Below, piece by piece: positions 1 to 8,852 of a DNA stretch of 57,147 bases (the first letter of the stretch is position 1; each line of letters opens with the position of its first letter). A model generated the notes under the pieces. It ran no database searches. It was not told where the DNA came from and saw only the letters and a program-made list of their open reading frames with translations. The position numbers were made by a program, and so were the translations under genes. The DNA comes from Pseudomonadota bacterium (GTDB lineage Bacteria; Pseudomonadota; Gammaproteobacteria; Steroidobacterales; Steroidobacteraceae): NCBI GenBank assembly GCA_021792555.1, contig JAJYUL010000021.1, forward strand, positions 1 through 57,147, given 5' to 3'.

Positions 1-343
1 CGGCCACGACGCCCGCGGCCCGGGGGATGCGCCGCGCGAGCTCGCCCGCCGCGGCTGTGGCGGCGAGCAGCGCCACGCCGAGGAGCGCGGCCCAGCCGAA
101 TGCCACCCGGCCCGTGGGGTAATGCAGTAGCGTGAAGCCGATCAGCTCGGTGGCGAGCCAGAGCACCGTGACGAACAGCAGAGCCTGGCTGCGGCTCTGC
201 CGCAGCGCGCAGATCGCCGCGAACGCGACCAGCGGGACGGCGCAGGTCAATCCCACGCTGAACAGCAGCGTGGCCAGAAGAAAAGCCCCGAGCCACGCCG
301 CGCGCGTGAGCCAGGATGCGGATGAGCGATGATGATGATTCAT
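1..343 (-). CDS. His-capped integral membrane protein, partial at left edge
   Basis: The reading frame opens at ATG 343 and runs off the left edge without a stop; 114 residues are visible. An AGAGGT Shine-Dalgarno lies about 6 bases upstream of the ATG. The protein begins MNHHHRSS, then has hydrophobic stretches at about residues 17-46, 54-73 and 82-100, so several membrane segments are likely. It follows the BtuB-like receptor on the same strand after 95 bases and is probably co-transcribed under the same cobalamin riboswitch. I do not recognise the family. Membrane proteins with His-rich ends occur in B12 regulons, so a role in cobalamin or cobalt uptake is inference only. Confidence 0.7.
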   Translation of the reverse strand, partial: MNHHHRSSASWLTRAAWLGAFLLATLLFSVGLTCAVPLVAFAAICALRQSRSQALLFVTVLWLATELIGFTLLHYPTGRVAFGWAALLGVALLAATAAAGELARRIPRAAGVVA

Positions 344-438
344 GAGCGACCTCTTTTGGGGATTGTACCGTTTCAGCGCGGCTGCGGCAGCCCGACGCAG
401 CGGGTCTGCCGGCCCGGGGGCCGAGCAGACCGCGCCCT

Positions 439-2379
439 TCAGCGCGCGAACGGCCGCCAAGTCAGTCCCGCGAACAGGCCGAAGGGCTCGGAATTGTAGC
501 CGTACGCCGTCTCGTATCGCCTGTCGAGCAGGTTCTCGGCACGCACGTTCCAGCGCAAAGTGCGGCCGATCGGCCCGCCGAGCGTCAGTGCAACGGTGGT
601 ATAGCTGCCGAGCGTCACGGGAATCGTGGTGAACGTCGGGGAGTACGTGACATCGGGCCGCGGGCCGGTGTAGTGAATCGTCATGCCGGCCAGCACGTGA
701 CCGAAGTCATACTCCAGGCTCACGTTGGCGATGCTGCGCGCGAGACGCTGCAGGGTGGGGTGCCCGGGCTCGCTCAGAGCGAGCGGCTGCTGCAGGGTCA
801 GGTTCGCCTCGTAGACCCATCCTCGCCAGGCGCCACGCGCGCTGAGCTCCACGCCCCGGGTGCGGGTGCGGGAAATGTTCTGAAACTGCGTGAGTCCCGC
901 CGGCGTCGAGCCGTACCCCCACAAGTCGGTTCCGGTCGTCTGCAAGAGCGTGGCGCGTACGACCGTCGATGCGCGTGACCACTGCAGCGCCGCCTCGACG
1001 GTGTGCGCCGACTCCGGCTTCAGTTGCGGGTTGGCAGCCCAGTACGGACTGTTGTAATAGAGATAGCCGAGCGGCGGCGCATTGAACGCGCTGGCGTAAC
1101 TGGCGATCGCCTCGAAACCGCCGCCGAGCTGCCGTCCGTAGCCGAGGAAGAAGGTGTTGCGGCTGCCCGCAGAGCCGCTGAACTGATCGTGGCGCAGATT
1201 CAGCTGCAGTTCGTTGCCGGCAAACACACCGTTCAGGCCGGCGAAGACCGCCGTCACGTTGCGCGAGACGCTCGGGATGCCGCCCTGTGCGGAGCTGCGC
1301 ACCGACTGGTGCTGCCGGGTCGCGCCGCCGGTCAGAGTCCAGCCCCGCGAGAGCCTGATCACGTTGCGCCACAACAGATCGATGTTGGTGGATTGATAAA
1401 CGGCTCCGTAGCTGCCTAGGTCGACGTTGCGGGTGCGTTGCCGGGAGAGGCTGAGCCGCGACGTCCAGATCCCCGCGATGCGATTGTCGCTGAAGAGCTG
1501 CAGCAGGCTCTGCTTGGTCCGTCCACCGGCGGTGTGATTGTCGTAGGTGTAGCGGCCGTCGCTGAGGAACGCGCGTGCGCCGAGCTGCTGGTGACGGCCG
1601 AGCTGCTGCACGAGCGAGCCGCTTGCGGCGAGGTTGTGATAGCCATCGGGCCGGTTCGAGGTGACGAGCGTGCTCTGCGCCGGGTTGATCGACGGGATGC
1701 CCGAGGTGGTATAGCGGCTGACGCCGGCCTGCAGCCGCGTCTTGCCGATCTGGCCGCTGGCGTTGGCCGAGACCGTGACCGTATTGCGGCTGCCCGCGCT
1801 CAGGGAAACATCGGCCTGCGGCCTGCGGCTGCCTTGCCGCGTGGTGATCAGGATGACCCCGCCGATGGCCCCCGAACCGTAGATCGCCGAGACGTTGCCG
1901 TGGATGACTTCGATGCGCTGGATCTGATCGGTGGTCAGGTTCTCCAGGTAGTTGCTGCCGCCGGAGGCGTCCTGCGGCGTGATCGGCACGCCGTTCAGCA
2001 GCACGAGCACCCCGGCATCCACGCCGCCGAATCCCTCGAGGTAGGTCGTCGCCGGCTGGCCCGGGCCGCCGTTTGAGGTGATCTGCGCGCCGGCGATCTG
2101 CTGCAGCAGCGTGGTGAGGTTCTTCACGCCGCTTTGCTCGATCTGCGTGCGGGTGATCACGCTCACGCTCGGCAGCGCCTGCGCCAGGGTCTGGGGAAAG
2201 GTCGCGGCGGAAATGACCACGGCGGGCTCGTTGCCGGAGAAGCCCGCCGCCACCGCCGGGGACGCGGCGAGACATGCGAGGATCACCGGCGCGAGGTGCA
2301 GCGCCGGGGCGCGGATCGCGGTTACGTGTCCGCTCTGTGCCGGCGGGGTGGAGGAACTCGACAGACCATTCAATCGCAT
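439..2379 (-). CDS. btuB: TonB-dependent outer-membrane receptor, BtuB-like
   Basis: Predicted outer-membrane receptor importing cobalamin or a related corrinoid with TonB energy. The chosen ATG at 2379 gives 646 residues with a signal-peptide-like core at about 27-45 ending in AVAA; the frame is open to 2520, but those extra residues are Arg/Cys-rich and do not resemble an export signal. A Ton-box-like segment (PAVVIS) sits near residue 53. A plug domain follows, with LVLLNGVPI, QRIEVIHG and YGSGAIGGVILITTR, then a beta-barrel with the closing pattern RAENLLDRRYETAYGY. The best functional evidence is the cobalamin riboswitch upstream at 2600-2785. A different TonB substrate is possible but less likely. 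Confidence 0.85.
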   Translation of the reverse strand: MRLNGLSSSSTPPAQSGHVTAIRAPALHLAPVILACLAASPAVAAGFSGNEPAVVISAATFPQTLAQALPSVSVITRTQIEQSGVKNLTTLLQQIAGAQITSNGGPGQPATTYLEGFGGVDAGVLVLLNGVPITPQDASGGSNYLENLTTDQIQRIEVIHGNVSAIYGSGAIGGVILITTRQGSRRPQADVSLSAGSRNTVTVSANASGQIGKTRLQAGVSRYTTSGIPSINPAQSTLVTSNRPDGYHNLAASGSLVQQLGRHQQLGARAFLSDGRYTYDNHTAGGRTKQSLLQLFSDNRIAGIWTSRLSLSRQRTRNVDLGSYGAVYQSTNIDLLWRNVIRLSRGWTLTGGATRQHQSVRSSAQGGIPSVSRNVTAVFAGLNGVFAGNELQLNLRHDQFSGSAGSRNTFFLGYGRQLGGGFEAIASYASAFNAPPLGYLYYNSPYWAANPQLKPESAHTVEAALQWSRASTVVRATLLQTTGTDLWGYGSTPAGLTQFQNISRTRTRGVELSARGAWRGWVYEANLTLQQPLALSEPGHPTLQRLARSIANVSLEYDFGHVLAGMTIHYTGPRPDVTYSPTFTTIPVTLGSYTTVALTLGGPIGRTLRWNVRAENLLDRRYETAYGYNSEPFGLFAGLTWRPFAR

Positions 2380-2599
2380 CGTACACGGCTCCGTACAAGT
2401 GCCCGTCAGGGCATGGCAACGACAGCCGATGCGAATGCGCAACCGAGCGCACGCCGCGCAGGGCGGAACCAGGCGCCGCCTGCTCGTTTTGCGTCGGTAT
2501 GCGGGGAACATCGATCCCACGGCATCCGCATCGGCCCCATGTCACCGCTGCGAATGACCGCTCCGTGTGGTACGCCCCGCCCACCGGTTGGGTGACCGC

Positions 2600-2785
2600 G
2601 CTGGCAGGTCTCCTGGCTCGCGGGTCATGATCTTGCGTCCGGCCTTCCCAGTGTTTCCAGTGGCCATGATGGACGCGGACTCGCCGCTCACAGTTACGGG
2701 GGTAGCCGCGGCATCGACTCACTCGGAGTGCACCGCGTTCCCTCTTGCCTCCCCGGCGCCAACCGGGGAACCAGCACGCGGGCGG
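2600..2785 (-). promoter_or_regulatory. Cobalamin (B12) riboswitch
   Basis: Read on the minus strand the segment shows the conserved order of a cobalamin riboswitch: GGGAACGCGGTG near 2740, then GCTACCCCCGTAACTGTGAG (about 2708 to 2689), GCCACTGG, CTGGGAAGGC, and finally the B12 box GAGCCAGGAGACCTGCCA at 2602-2619. It lies about 50 bases downstream of the small membrane protein gene and about 220 bases ahead of the receptor start. Adenosylcobalamin binding is expected to lower receptor expression. I could not identify a clear terminator or sequestered ribosome-binding site in the 220-base leader, so the mode of control is open. Confidence 0.93.
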
Positions 2786-2836
2786 CAGTCTCCGCAATTC
2801 GGCCGCGGGCGTCAAGCGGCGTGCGCCGCCGGGGTC

Positions 2837-3253
2837 TCAGGACAGCGAGGCGAGCCGGCGGAGGCGGGCGATCCAGCACTCATCGGCGAGGTTCATCGCC
2901 GAGACGGTGGCGAGGACCGCCATGAGGTCAGTGGTGGTGCGCGACAGCGAGCTGCGCAGCACGAACCACGCGGCGCCGAGATCGAAAACCAACAGCAGCA
3001 CCGCGATCCAGCGGATCGACCGCGCTGTGCCCTGCGGGTAGTTGCGCGCCGGGAAGAAGATGCCGAAGTCACCGGGGTACCTGTGCAGGAGCAGCCGCAG
3101 CGCCACCGACACCGCGCCCACCCCGAGCAGCAGCGGCAGCACCGCATCCGTCAGGGCGGCCGTCCCGCTGCGCAGCCCGATGCACCACAGCGGCACCGGC
3201 CAGCTCGCGAGCGCCGCGGTGGCGAGCAAACCGGTCAGTCTGTCCGTGCGCAT
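2837..3253 (-). CDS. Small membrane protein of unknown function
   Basis: 138 residues with about four hydrophobic segments (roughly 5-25, 33-54, 80-97 and 105-120) joined by short basic loops; a central loop reads HRYPGDFGIFFPARNYPQGTAR. The ATG at 3253 lies two bases after the stop of the upstream FAD oxidase gene, so the two are almost certainly translated from one message. I do not recognise the family. Its position before, not after, the riboswitch argues that it belongs with the oxidase rather than with B12 uptake. Confidence 0.75.
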   Translation of the reverse strand: MRTDRLTGLLATAALASWPVPLWCIGLRSGTAALTDAVLPLLLGVGAVSVALRLLLHRYPGDFGIFFPARNYPQGTARSIRWIAVLLLVFDLGAAWFVLRSSLSRTTTDLMAVLATVSAMNLADECWIARLRRLASLS

Positions 3254-3255
3254 GC

Positions 3256-4710
3256 TCAGGAGCTGCGCTCCTGGGCCTCGGGCTGCAGCGGCCGCAGTAC
3301 CTTGCCGGGGTTGAGAATGCCGTTGGGGTCCAACGCGCGCTTCACGGCGCGCATCAGCTCGAGCTCCACCGGCGGCGCATAGCGCTCGAGCTCGAGCACT
3401 TTCAGCTGGCCGATGCCGTGCTCGGCGCTGATGCTGCCGTCGAACTCGCGCACCAGGTCGTGGATGGCGCGCTTGACGGTCTCGCTGCGCGTGAGGAACG
3501 CCGCGCGGTCCGCGCCGGGTGCCTGGTTGATGTTGAAGTGAAGATTGCCGTCGCCGGCGTGGCCGTAGGCGATCAGCCGGCCGTCGGGCACGTTGTCGTG
3601 CACCCAGCGGCCGGCGCGCTCGATGAATTCAGGGATCGCGCCGACCGGCACCGAGATGTCGTGTTTGAGACTTGCGCCGTCGCGCCGCTGGGCCTCGGGG
3701 ATGGTCTCGCGCAGCCTCCACAGGGCCGAACGCTCGCGTTCGCTGCGCGCGAGGACGGCGTCTTCGAGCAATCCGTCCTCGAGCGCCTGTTCGAAGCACT
3801 CGGCGAGCATCGCATCGAGCGTGTCCGCTGCGCGTGCCGAGGTCAGTTCGCAGAGCACGTACCAGGCGTGCACGCCGTCGAGCGGATCACGCACGCCGGG
3901 GATGTGGCGGGCGGTGAGCTCGACGGCCAGACGCGGAATGAGTTCGAAGGAGCTGACCCGGTCGCCGCTCGCCTCGCGCACGCGCGAGAGCAGCTCGACG
4001 GCCGCGCGCGGATCGCGCACCGCCGCGAATGCGGTCGCCGCGGCGCGGATGCTCGGAAAGAGCTTCAGGCTGGCGGCGGTGATGATGCCTAGGGTGCCCT
4101 CGGCGCCGAGGAACAGCGATTTGATGTCGTAGCCGGTGTTGTCCTTGCGCAGCCGCGTGAGCGAGGACAGCAGCCGGCCGTCGGCGAGCGCGACCTCGAG
4201 CCCGAGCACCAGATCACGCATCATGCCGTAGCGCAGCACGTGCACTCCGCCGGCATTCGTTGCGAGATTGCCGCCGATCTGGCAGCTGCCCTCCGAGCCG
4301 AGGCTGAGCGGGAAGAAGCGCTGCGCCTCGGCGGCGGCGCGCTGCACGTCGGCGAGGACGCAGCCGGCCTCGGCGATCAGGGAATAGTTGAGCGCATCGA
4401 TCGCGCGGATGCGGTTCAGCCGCGCCAGGCTGATCAGCAGCTGCGCGCCGCTGTCATCCGGGGTGGCACCGCCGCAGTAGCCCGTGTTGCCGCCCTGCGG
4501 CACGACGCCGATGCGATGGGCGTTGCAGAGCGCGAGAAGCTGCGCGACCTGATCGGCCGTGCCGGGCTGCGCGACGGCGAAAGCACGGCCGTGGTAGAGC
4601 TCGCGATGGTCGGTGAGGAAGGGCTCGAGCTCGGCGCCCGCCGTGAGCAGGTGCTGCGGGCCGATGATGCCGGCGATCTGCTCGAGCAGGCGCGGTTGCG
4701 GCACGCTCAC
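3256..4710 (-). CDS. FAD-linked 2-hydroxyacid dehydrogenase (GlcD / D-2-hydroxyglutarate dehydrogenase type)
   Basis: 484-residue flavoprotein expected to oxidise a D-2-hydroxy acid (lactate, glycolate or 2-hydroxyglutarate) to the keto acid. The N-terminal PCMH-type FAD domain has PQGGNTGYCGGA at 71-82, GSEGSCQIGGNLATNAGG and the LRKDNTGYDIKSLFLGAEG segment. The C-terminal FAD-oxidase domain has GHAGDGNLHFN and SAEHGIGQLK. The start is GTG at 4710, supported by GGAG nine bases upstream. No separate iron-sulfur partner such as GlcE or GlcF is next to it, which favours a single-subunit D2HGDH/Dld-type enzyme; the exact substrate cannot be read from the sequence. Confidence 0.88.
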   Translation of the reverse strand: MSVPQPRLLEQIAGIIGPQHLLTAGAELEPFLTDHRELYHGRAFAVAQPGTADQVAQLLALCNAHRIGVVPQGGNTGYCGGATPDDSGAQLLISLARLNRIRAIDALNYSLIAEAGCVLADVQRAAAEAQRFFPLSLGSEGSCQIGGNLATNAGGVHVLRYGMMRDLVLGLEVALADGRLLSSLTRLRKDNTGYDIKSLFLGAEGTLGIITAASLKLFPSIRAAATAFAAVRDPRAAVELLSRVREASGDRVSSFELIPRLAVELTARHIPGVRDPLDGVHAWYVLCELTSARAADTLDAMLAECFEQALEDGLLEDAVLARSERERSALWRLRETIPEAQRRDGASLKHDISVPVGAIPEFIERAGRWVHDNVPDGRLIAYGHAGDGNLHFNINQAPGADRAAFLTRSETVKRAIHDLVREFDGSISAEHGIGQLKVLELERYAPPVELELMRAVKRALDPNGILNPGKVLRPLQPEAQERSS

Positions 4711-4792
4711 CGGCGCGCTCCGGGGCGGTGCGGGGTATTCATGGGTGAGGAACTATGCCTCACGCGGCGCGGCGGGGAAAACACTCCGCGCC

Positions 4793-5839
4793 TCAGTGCA
4801 GTGCTGCGCCGAGCGTGCGGCCGAGCAGATACGTCACGAGTCCGGCCGCCCCGCCGATCAGCACCATGCGCAGCGCGCCGCGCAGGGCGTGCCGGCCGGT
4901 GAACAGGCTGATGGCGAGCCCTACGAGGAACAGCGTTGCGGCGGTGAGCGCGGCGGCTGTAATGACCGCCGCGCCGCCGGTGCCGCCCGCCAGGAAAGGC
5001 AGCAGCGGCACGGCGGCTCCGAAGGCGAACGCGAGAAACGATGCGCCGGCGGCACCCCAGGGCGAGCCCAGCGTCTCGGGGCTCAGCCCGAGCTCCTCGC
5101 GCGCCAGCACGTCGAGCGCGTGCTCCGGACGGGCGAACAATGTCTGACTGACTTCCCGCGCCTGCGGCAGGGGCATGCCGCGCGCGGCGTAGATCAGCGC
5201 CAGCTCCTCGGCTTCCTCTTCGGGATACTCGGCGATTTCGGCGCGCTCGAGCGCAATCTGATACTCGTACATCTCGCGCTGCGAGCGCACCGAGACGTAC
5301 TCACCGGCCGCCATGGACAGCGCGCCGGCCAGCAGTCCGGCCACTCCGGTGACCAACACCATGCCCGGGGCGCTGCTTGCGCCCGAGACGCCCAACACCA
5401 GACTGGCATTGGCGAGCAGACCGTCGTTGACGCCGAACACCGTCGCGCGGAGGTTCCCGCCGAGCCCGGCGCGATGGCGGGCGCCGACCTCCGAGAGCGT
5501 CGTCGGCATCTCGTGCCCGGCCAGCACCGGGCCGCTGTAGACCGACAGGCCCCGCAGCTTCATCGCGGCGAGCACCGAGCGCAGCGAGCGCGGGCCGAAC
5601 CAGCCGACCAGGCGGGCCACCACGCGCGCGCGCGGCGAGGGACGGAAGAGGAGCGCAGCGCGCGCTGCGCCCGAGCGGCGCACGGCCTCCTCCCAGCGCT
5701 GCGCCTGCTCTTCGGCGGCGGCGGCCAGCTGTTCGAACAGCCGCCGGTGGCTCGGATCAGACTCCGCGGCAGCCACCCGGCGGTACAGCCAGGCGGACTC
5801 CTTTTCGTGCAGCCAGCTGGCGGTGAGGTCCTCGCTCAT
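4793..5839 (-). CDS. VIT1/CCC1-family iron/manganese transporter with ferritin-like N-domain (MbfA-like)
   Basis: 348 residues. The N-terminal half (about 1-95) is a helical ferritin-like region with acidic and aromatic positions (HEKESAWLYR, AAAEEQAQRWEEA). The C-terminal part is a VIT1/CCC1 membrane domain containing ATVFGVNDGLLANASLVLGV and the AAGEYVSVRSQRE segment, followed by the EELALIYAARGM helix pair and three terminal membrane helices. Known relatives such as MbfA export Fe2+ or Mn2+ from the cytoplasm. The gene stands alone between the oxidase and the acidic protein. Metal specificity is inferred from the family. Confidence 0.88.
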   Translation of the reverse strand: MSEDLTASWLHEKESAWLYRRVAAAESDPSHRRLFEQLAAAAEEQAQRWEEAVRRSGAARAALLFRPSPRARVVARLVGWFGPRSLRSVLAAMKLRGLSVYSGPVLAGHEMPTTLSEVGARHRAGLGGNLRATVFGVNDGLLANASLVLGVSGASSAPGMVLVTGVAGLLAGALSMAAGEYVSVRSQREMYEYQIALERAEIAEYPEEEAEELALIYAARGMPLPQAREVSQTLFARPEHALDVLAREELGLSPETLGSPWGAAGASFLAFAFGAAVPLLPFLAGGTGGAAVITAAALTAATLFLVGLAISLFTGRHALRGALRMVLIGGAAGLVTYLLGRTLGAALH

Positions 5840-5968
5840 TGCGGGCTCATCACTGCCACGCGCGGACGGCGTGCGCGCGTCCCCCGCCGGGGCGGGCTTC
5901 AGCCCCGGATGGCGCCACTGACGGCCCGGACGGGACGCGCGGACACCGGGGTGATGTGCCGCGCGCGC

Positions 5969-6316
5969 TCAATACTCGTCGTGCTCGTCGTCATCGTCCC
6001 AGTCGTCGTCCTCGTCGTCATCCTCGTCCTCGTCATCCTCATCCTCATCCTCGTCCCAGTCATCCTCGTCCTCCTCCTCCTCTTCCTCCTCTTCGTCCTC
6101 GTCCTCGTCCTCGGACTCGGCCCAACCCTCGGGCTCCTCGGTCGGCTCGAGGTCCATCTCGTGCCAGGTCTCCAGGTCAATCTCCTCGATTTCTCCGTCG
6201 AGATGCTCGATCTCGACGAGTTCGGCGTCCTCGTCCACTTTGAGCACGCGGAATGACTCATCTTCTTCAAGGTTCTCGTACCACTGGCCGGGAACCGGTT
6301 CGTAATCTCTGCTCAC
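5969..6316 (-). CDS. DUF6763-like protein with an extreme Asp/Glu tail
   Basis: 115 residues from GTG 6316, chosen because AGAGGA lies eight bases upstream; the open frame to 6376 adds a poorly supported Pro/Ser/Arg leader. The N-terminal 60 residues form a conserved-looking fold (PVPGQWYENLEEDESFRVLK, then EHLDGEIEEIDLETWHEMDL) that I recognise as the short gammaproteobacterial DUF6763 family. The last 50 or so residues are almost purely Asp and Glu, broken by two Trp-Asp steps, encoded by low-complexity DNA at about 5972-6120. Function is unknown; such tails often mimic nucleic acid or bind basic proteins or divalent cations, but this is inference. Confidence 0.8.
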   Translation of the reverse strand: MSRDYEPVPGQWYENLEEDESFRVLKVDEDAELVEIEHLDGEIEEIDLETWHEMDLEPTEEPEGWAESEDEDEDEEEEEEEEDEDDWDEDEDEDDEDEDDDEDDDWDDDDEHDEY

Positions 6317-6429
6317 CGATGGAATCCTCTGACTTGGCGGCCGCGCAAGTTTAGGGGTTGCGCTGGCCGGGAGCAACGCACCGCCGCGTTGCTCTCGCGC
6401 GAAGGGTGCGCGGCACGTATAGTTTTCTC

Positions 6430-7578
6430 ATGCCCACCGGATCGCATGCTGACTCCCCCCTGGCCAAGGCGCGCCGTGTCGTCGTGAAGGTCGGGTCGGC
6501 CCTGCTGGTCGAGGCCGGCACCGGACGCGTCAACCGCGCCTGGCTCGAGACGCTGATCGAGGATCTGCTGCGGCTGCGCCAGCGCGGCCAGCAGGTGATC
6601 CTGGTCTCCTCGGGCGCCATTGCGCTCGGGCGGCGGCAGCTGTCCCTTGGCAAGGGGCCGCTGCGCCTCGAGGAAAGCCAGGCCGCCGCCGCCGTCGGGC
6701 AGATTCGTCTGGCGCATGCCTACAAGGAGATGCTCGAGAGCCGCCAGGTGACCGTCGCTCAGGTGCTGCTCACGCTCGAGGACAGCGAGCGCCGCCGGCG
6801 CTATCTGAACGCGCGCGCCACGCTTGAGACTTTGCTCGCGCTCGGCGCTCTGCCGGTGATCAACGAGAACGACACGGTGGCCACGGCCGAGATCCGTTAC
6901 GGTGACAACGACCGCCTGGCCGCGCGGGTGGCGCAGATGGCCGGCGCCGACTGTCTCGTTCTGCTCTCGGATGTCGATGGACTTTACACTGCAGACCCCC
7001 ATCGGGATCCGGCGGCGCAATTCATCGAGGTCGTGCCGAAGATCACGCCCGAGATCGAGGCCATGGGCGGCCGCTCGGCCTCCGAAGTCGGCTCCGGCGG
7101 CATGACGACAAAGCTCCTGGCCGCGCGGATTGCGGTGGCCGCGGGCTGTCACATGTGCATCGCGGCCGGCCACCCGCTGCATCCGGTCCGGCGTCTCGAG
7201 GAGGGTGCGCGCTGCACCTGGTTTCTGCCGGACGCGACCCCGGTCGCCGCCCGCAAGCAGTGGATTGCCGGGACGCTGCGTCCGGCGGGAGCCCTCACCA
7301 TCGACCACGGCGCGCTGCGCGCGCTGTTTGCCGGCCGCAGCCTGTTGCCGGCCGGCGTGACGGGCGCCCGCGGCCAGTTCGAGCGCGGCGACACCGTCAG
7401 CGTGCTGACGCCCGAAGGGACCGAAGTCGCCCGCGGCATCATCGGCTACTCCGACGCCGACGCGGCAAAGATCATCGGGCGCCAATCGGCCGAGATTCCG
7501 GACATCCTCGGGTTTCGGGGCCGTGACGAGCTGATCCATCGCGACGATCTCGTGCTGCTGCACGCCTCTGCGACATGA
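6430..7578 (+). CDS. proB: Glutamate 5-kinase
   Basis: First enzyme of proline synthesis: phosphorylates L-glutamate to gamma-glutamyl phosphate in the cytosol. The 382 residues comprise an amino-acid kinase domain ([11 protein letters not shown] near residue 15, [48 protein letters not shown]) and a C-terminal PUA domain from about 285, the normal bacterial layout and length. ATG 6430 gives the standard start; the 24 upstream codons are an unsupported extension. Its stop overlaps the proA start (ATGA), so the two are translationally coupled. Proline feedback inhibition is expected from the family. Confidence 0.96.
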   Translation: MPTGSHADSPLAKARRVVVKVGSALLVEAGTGRVNRAWLETLIEDLLRLRQRGQQVILVSSGAIALGRRQLSLGKGPLRLEESQAAAAVGQIRLAHAYKEMLESRQVTVAQVLLTLEDSERRRRYLNARATLETLLALGALPVINENDTVATAEIRYGDNDRLAARVAQMAGADCLVLLSDVDGLYTADPHRDPAAQFIEVVPKITPEIEAMGGRSASEVGSGGMTTKLLAARIAVAAGCHMCIAAGHPLHPVRRLEEGARCTWFLPDATPVAARKQWIAGTLRPAGALTIDHGALRALFAGRSLLPAGVTGARGQFERGDTVSVLTPEGTEVARGIIGYSDADAAKIIGRQSAEIPDILGFRGRDELIHRDDLVLLHASAT

Positions 7579-8852
7579 ACATGCACTCCGACAATCACAT
7601 CGGCGAGATGATGGAGCGCCTCGGCCGCAACGCCGTCGCCGCCGCGGCGGTGCTAGCCCGGACGCCTTCAGCGGTCAAGGACGAGGCGCTCGCGGGCGCC
7701 GCAGAGGCGTTGCGCGCTCGCGCCGGCGAGATCCTCACCGCCAATGGCCACGATCTTGCGGCCGCGCGCGCCACCGGGCTCGGCGCGGCGCTGCTCGAGC
7801 GTCTGACGCTCAATGCCGAGCGGATCGAGTCGATGGCCGGCGGGATCGAGGCCATCGTGAAGCTTCCCGATCCCATCGGCACCATCGCCGCCGAATGGCA
7901 GCGCCCGAACGGCCTGAAGATCCAGCGCGTGCGCGTGCCCCTCGGCGTGATCGGGATCATCTACGAGAGCCGCCCGAACGTCACGGCGGACGCCGGTGCG
8001 CTGTGTCTGAAATCCGGCAACGCAGCGATCCTGCGCGGCGGCTCGGAGAGCGCCCGCTCGAACGCCGCCATTCACGCCTGCCTCGTCGAGGGCCTGCGCG
8101 GCGCCGCTCTGCCCGCCGAGTGCATCCAGCTGGTTCCGACCACCGACCGCGCGGCGGTCGGCTACATGCTCTCGGGCATGACCGAGTACCTCGATGTGAT
8201 CGTGCCGCGCGGCGGCAAGAGTCTGGTCGCGCGGGTGCAGCAGGAGGCGCGGGTGCCGGTGATCGGTCATCTGCAGGGCAACTGCCACGTGTACATCGAT
8301 CGGGACGCCGACGTGCGCATGGCCGAGACCATCGCGCTCAACGCCAAGATGCGCCGCACAGGTATCTGCGGCGCCGCCGAGACGCTGCTCCTCGATCGCG
8401 CAAGCGTCGCGACGCACATGGTTCCCGTCGTGCGCACGCTGCTCGATGCCGGGTGCGAGGTGCGCGGCGATGAGACGGTGCAGAGCGCTGATCCGCGGGT
8501 CAGGCCGGCAAGCGAGGAGGACTGGTATACGGAATACCTCGACGCCATCATCGCCGCGCGGGTCGTCGATGGCGTGGACGGGGCGATCGCCCATATCGCC
8601 CGCTACGGCTCGGCGCACACCGAATCGATCGTGACCGAGAACGAGGCCACGGCCGAACGCTTTCTGCAGCAGGTCGACAGCGCCATCGTGCTGCACAACG
8701 CGTCCACACAATTCGCCGACGGCGGGGAGTTCGGCATGGGGGCGGAGATCGGTATCTCGACGGACCGCTTCCACGCGCGCGGGCCGGTGGGCGTCGAGCA
8801 GCTGACCAGCTACAAGTACATCGTGCGCGGCGCCGGCCAGGTCAGGCCGTAG
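7575..8852 (+). CDS. proA: Gamma-glutamyl phosphate reductase
   Basis: Second enzyme of proline synthesis: NADPH-dependent reduction of gamma-glutamyl phosphate to glutamate-5-semialdehyde. 425 residues, the usual length; aldehyde-dehydrogenase fold with the catalytic Cys in [16 protein letters not shown], the cofactor segment [15 protein letters not shown], and the C-terminal signature [23 protein letters not shown] 7575 overlaps the proB stop; a second ATG two codons later is an alternative. The last 11 bases overlap the convergent moaE-moeB gene, so transcription of the two operons probably collides here. Confidence 0.96.
   Translation: MNMHSDNHIGEMMERLGRNAVAAAAVLARTPSAVKDEALAGAAEALRARAGEILTANGHDLAAARATGLGAALLERLTLNAERIESMAGGIEAIVKLPDPIGTIAAEWQRPNGLKIQRVRVPLGVIGIIYESRPNVTADAGALCLKSGNAAILRGGSESARSNAAIHACLVEGLRGAALPAECIQLVPTTDRAAVGYMLSGMTEYLDVIVPRGGKSLVARVQQEARVPVIGHLQGNCHVYIDRDADVRMAETIALNAKMRRTGICGAAETLLLDRASVATHMVPVVRTLLDAGCEVRGDETVQSADPRVRPASEEDWYTEYLDAIIAARVVDGVDGAIAHIARYGSAHTESIVTENEATAERFLQQVDSAIVLHNASTQFADGGEFGMGAEIGISTDRFHARGPVGVEQLTSYKYIVRGAGQVRP

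Noticed and set aside
707-2815. 702-codon minus-strand frame over the receptor gene
   Set aside because: Arg/Pro/Ala-rich shadow of the BtuB-like gene in another phase; it also runs through the riboswitch.
5840-5968. GC-rich inverted repeat between the VIT gene and the acidic protein as a terminator
   Set aside because: CCCCGCC/GGGGCGGG pairing is weak and no T tract follows; not reported as a feature.
6070-6115. Short tandem CTC/CTT-rich tract as a CRISPR or satellite
   Set aside because: It is the low-complexity coding sequence of the Asp/Glu tail; no spacers or regular repeat unit are present.
4613-6256. 547-codon plus-strand frame ending in a Val/Leu/Ile run
   Set aside because: Antisense of the VIT transporter and of the acidic tail (Asp/Glu codons read backwards give Val/Leu/Ile); not a membrane protein.
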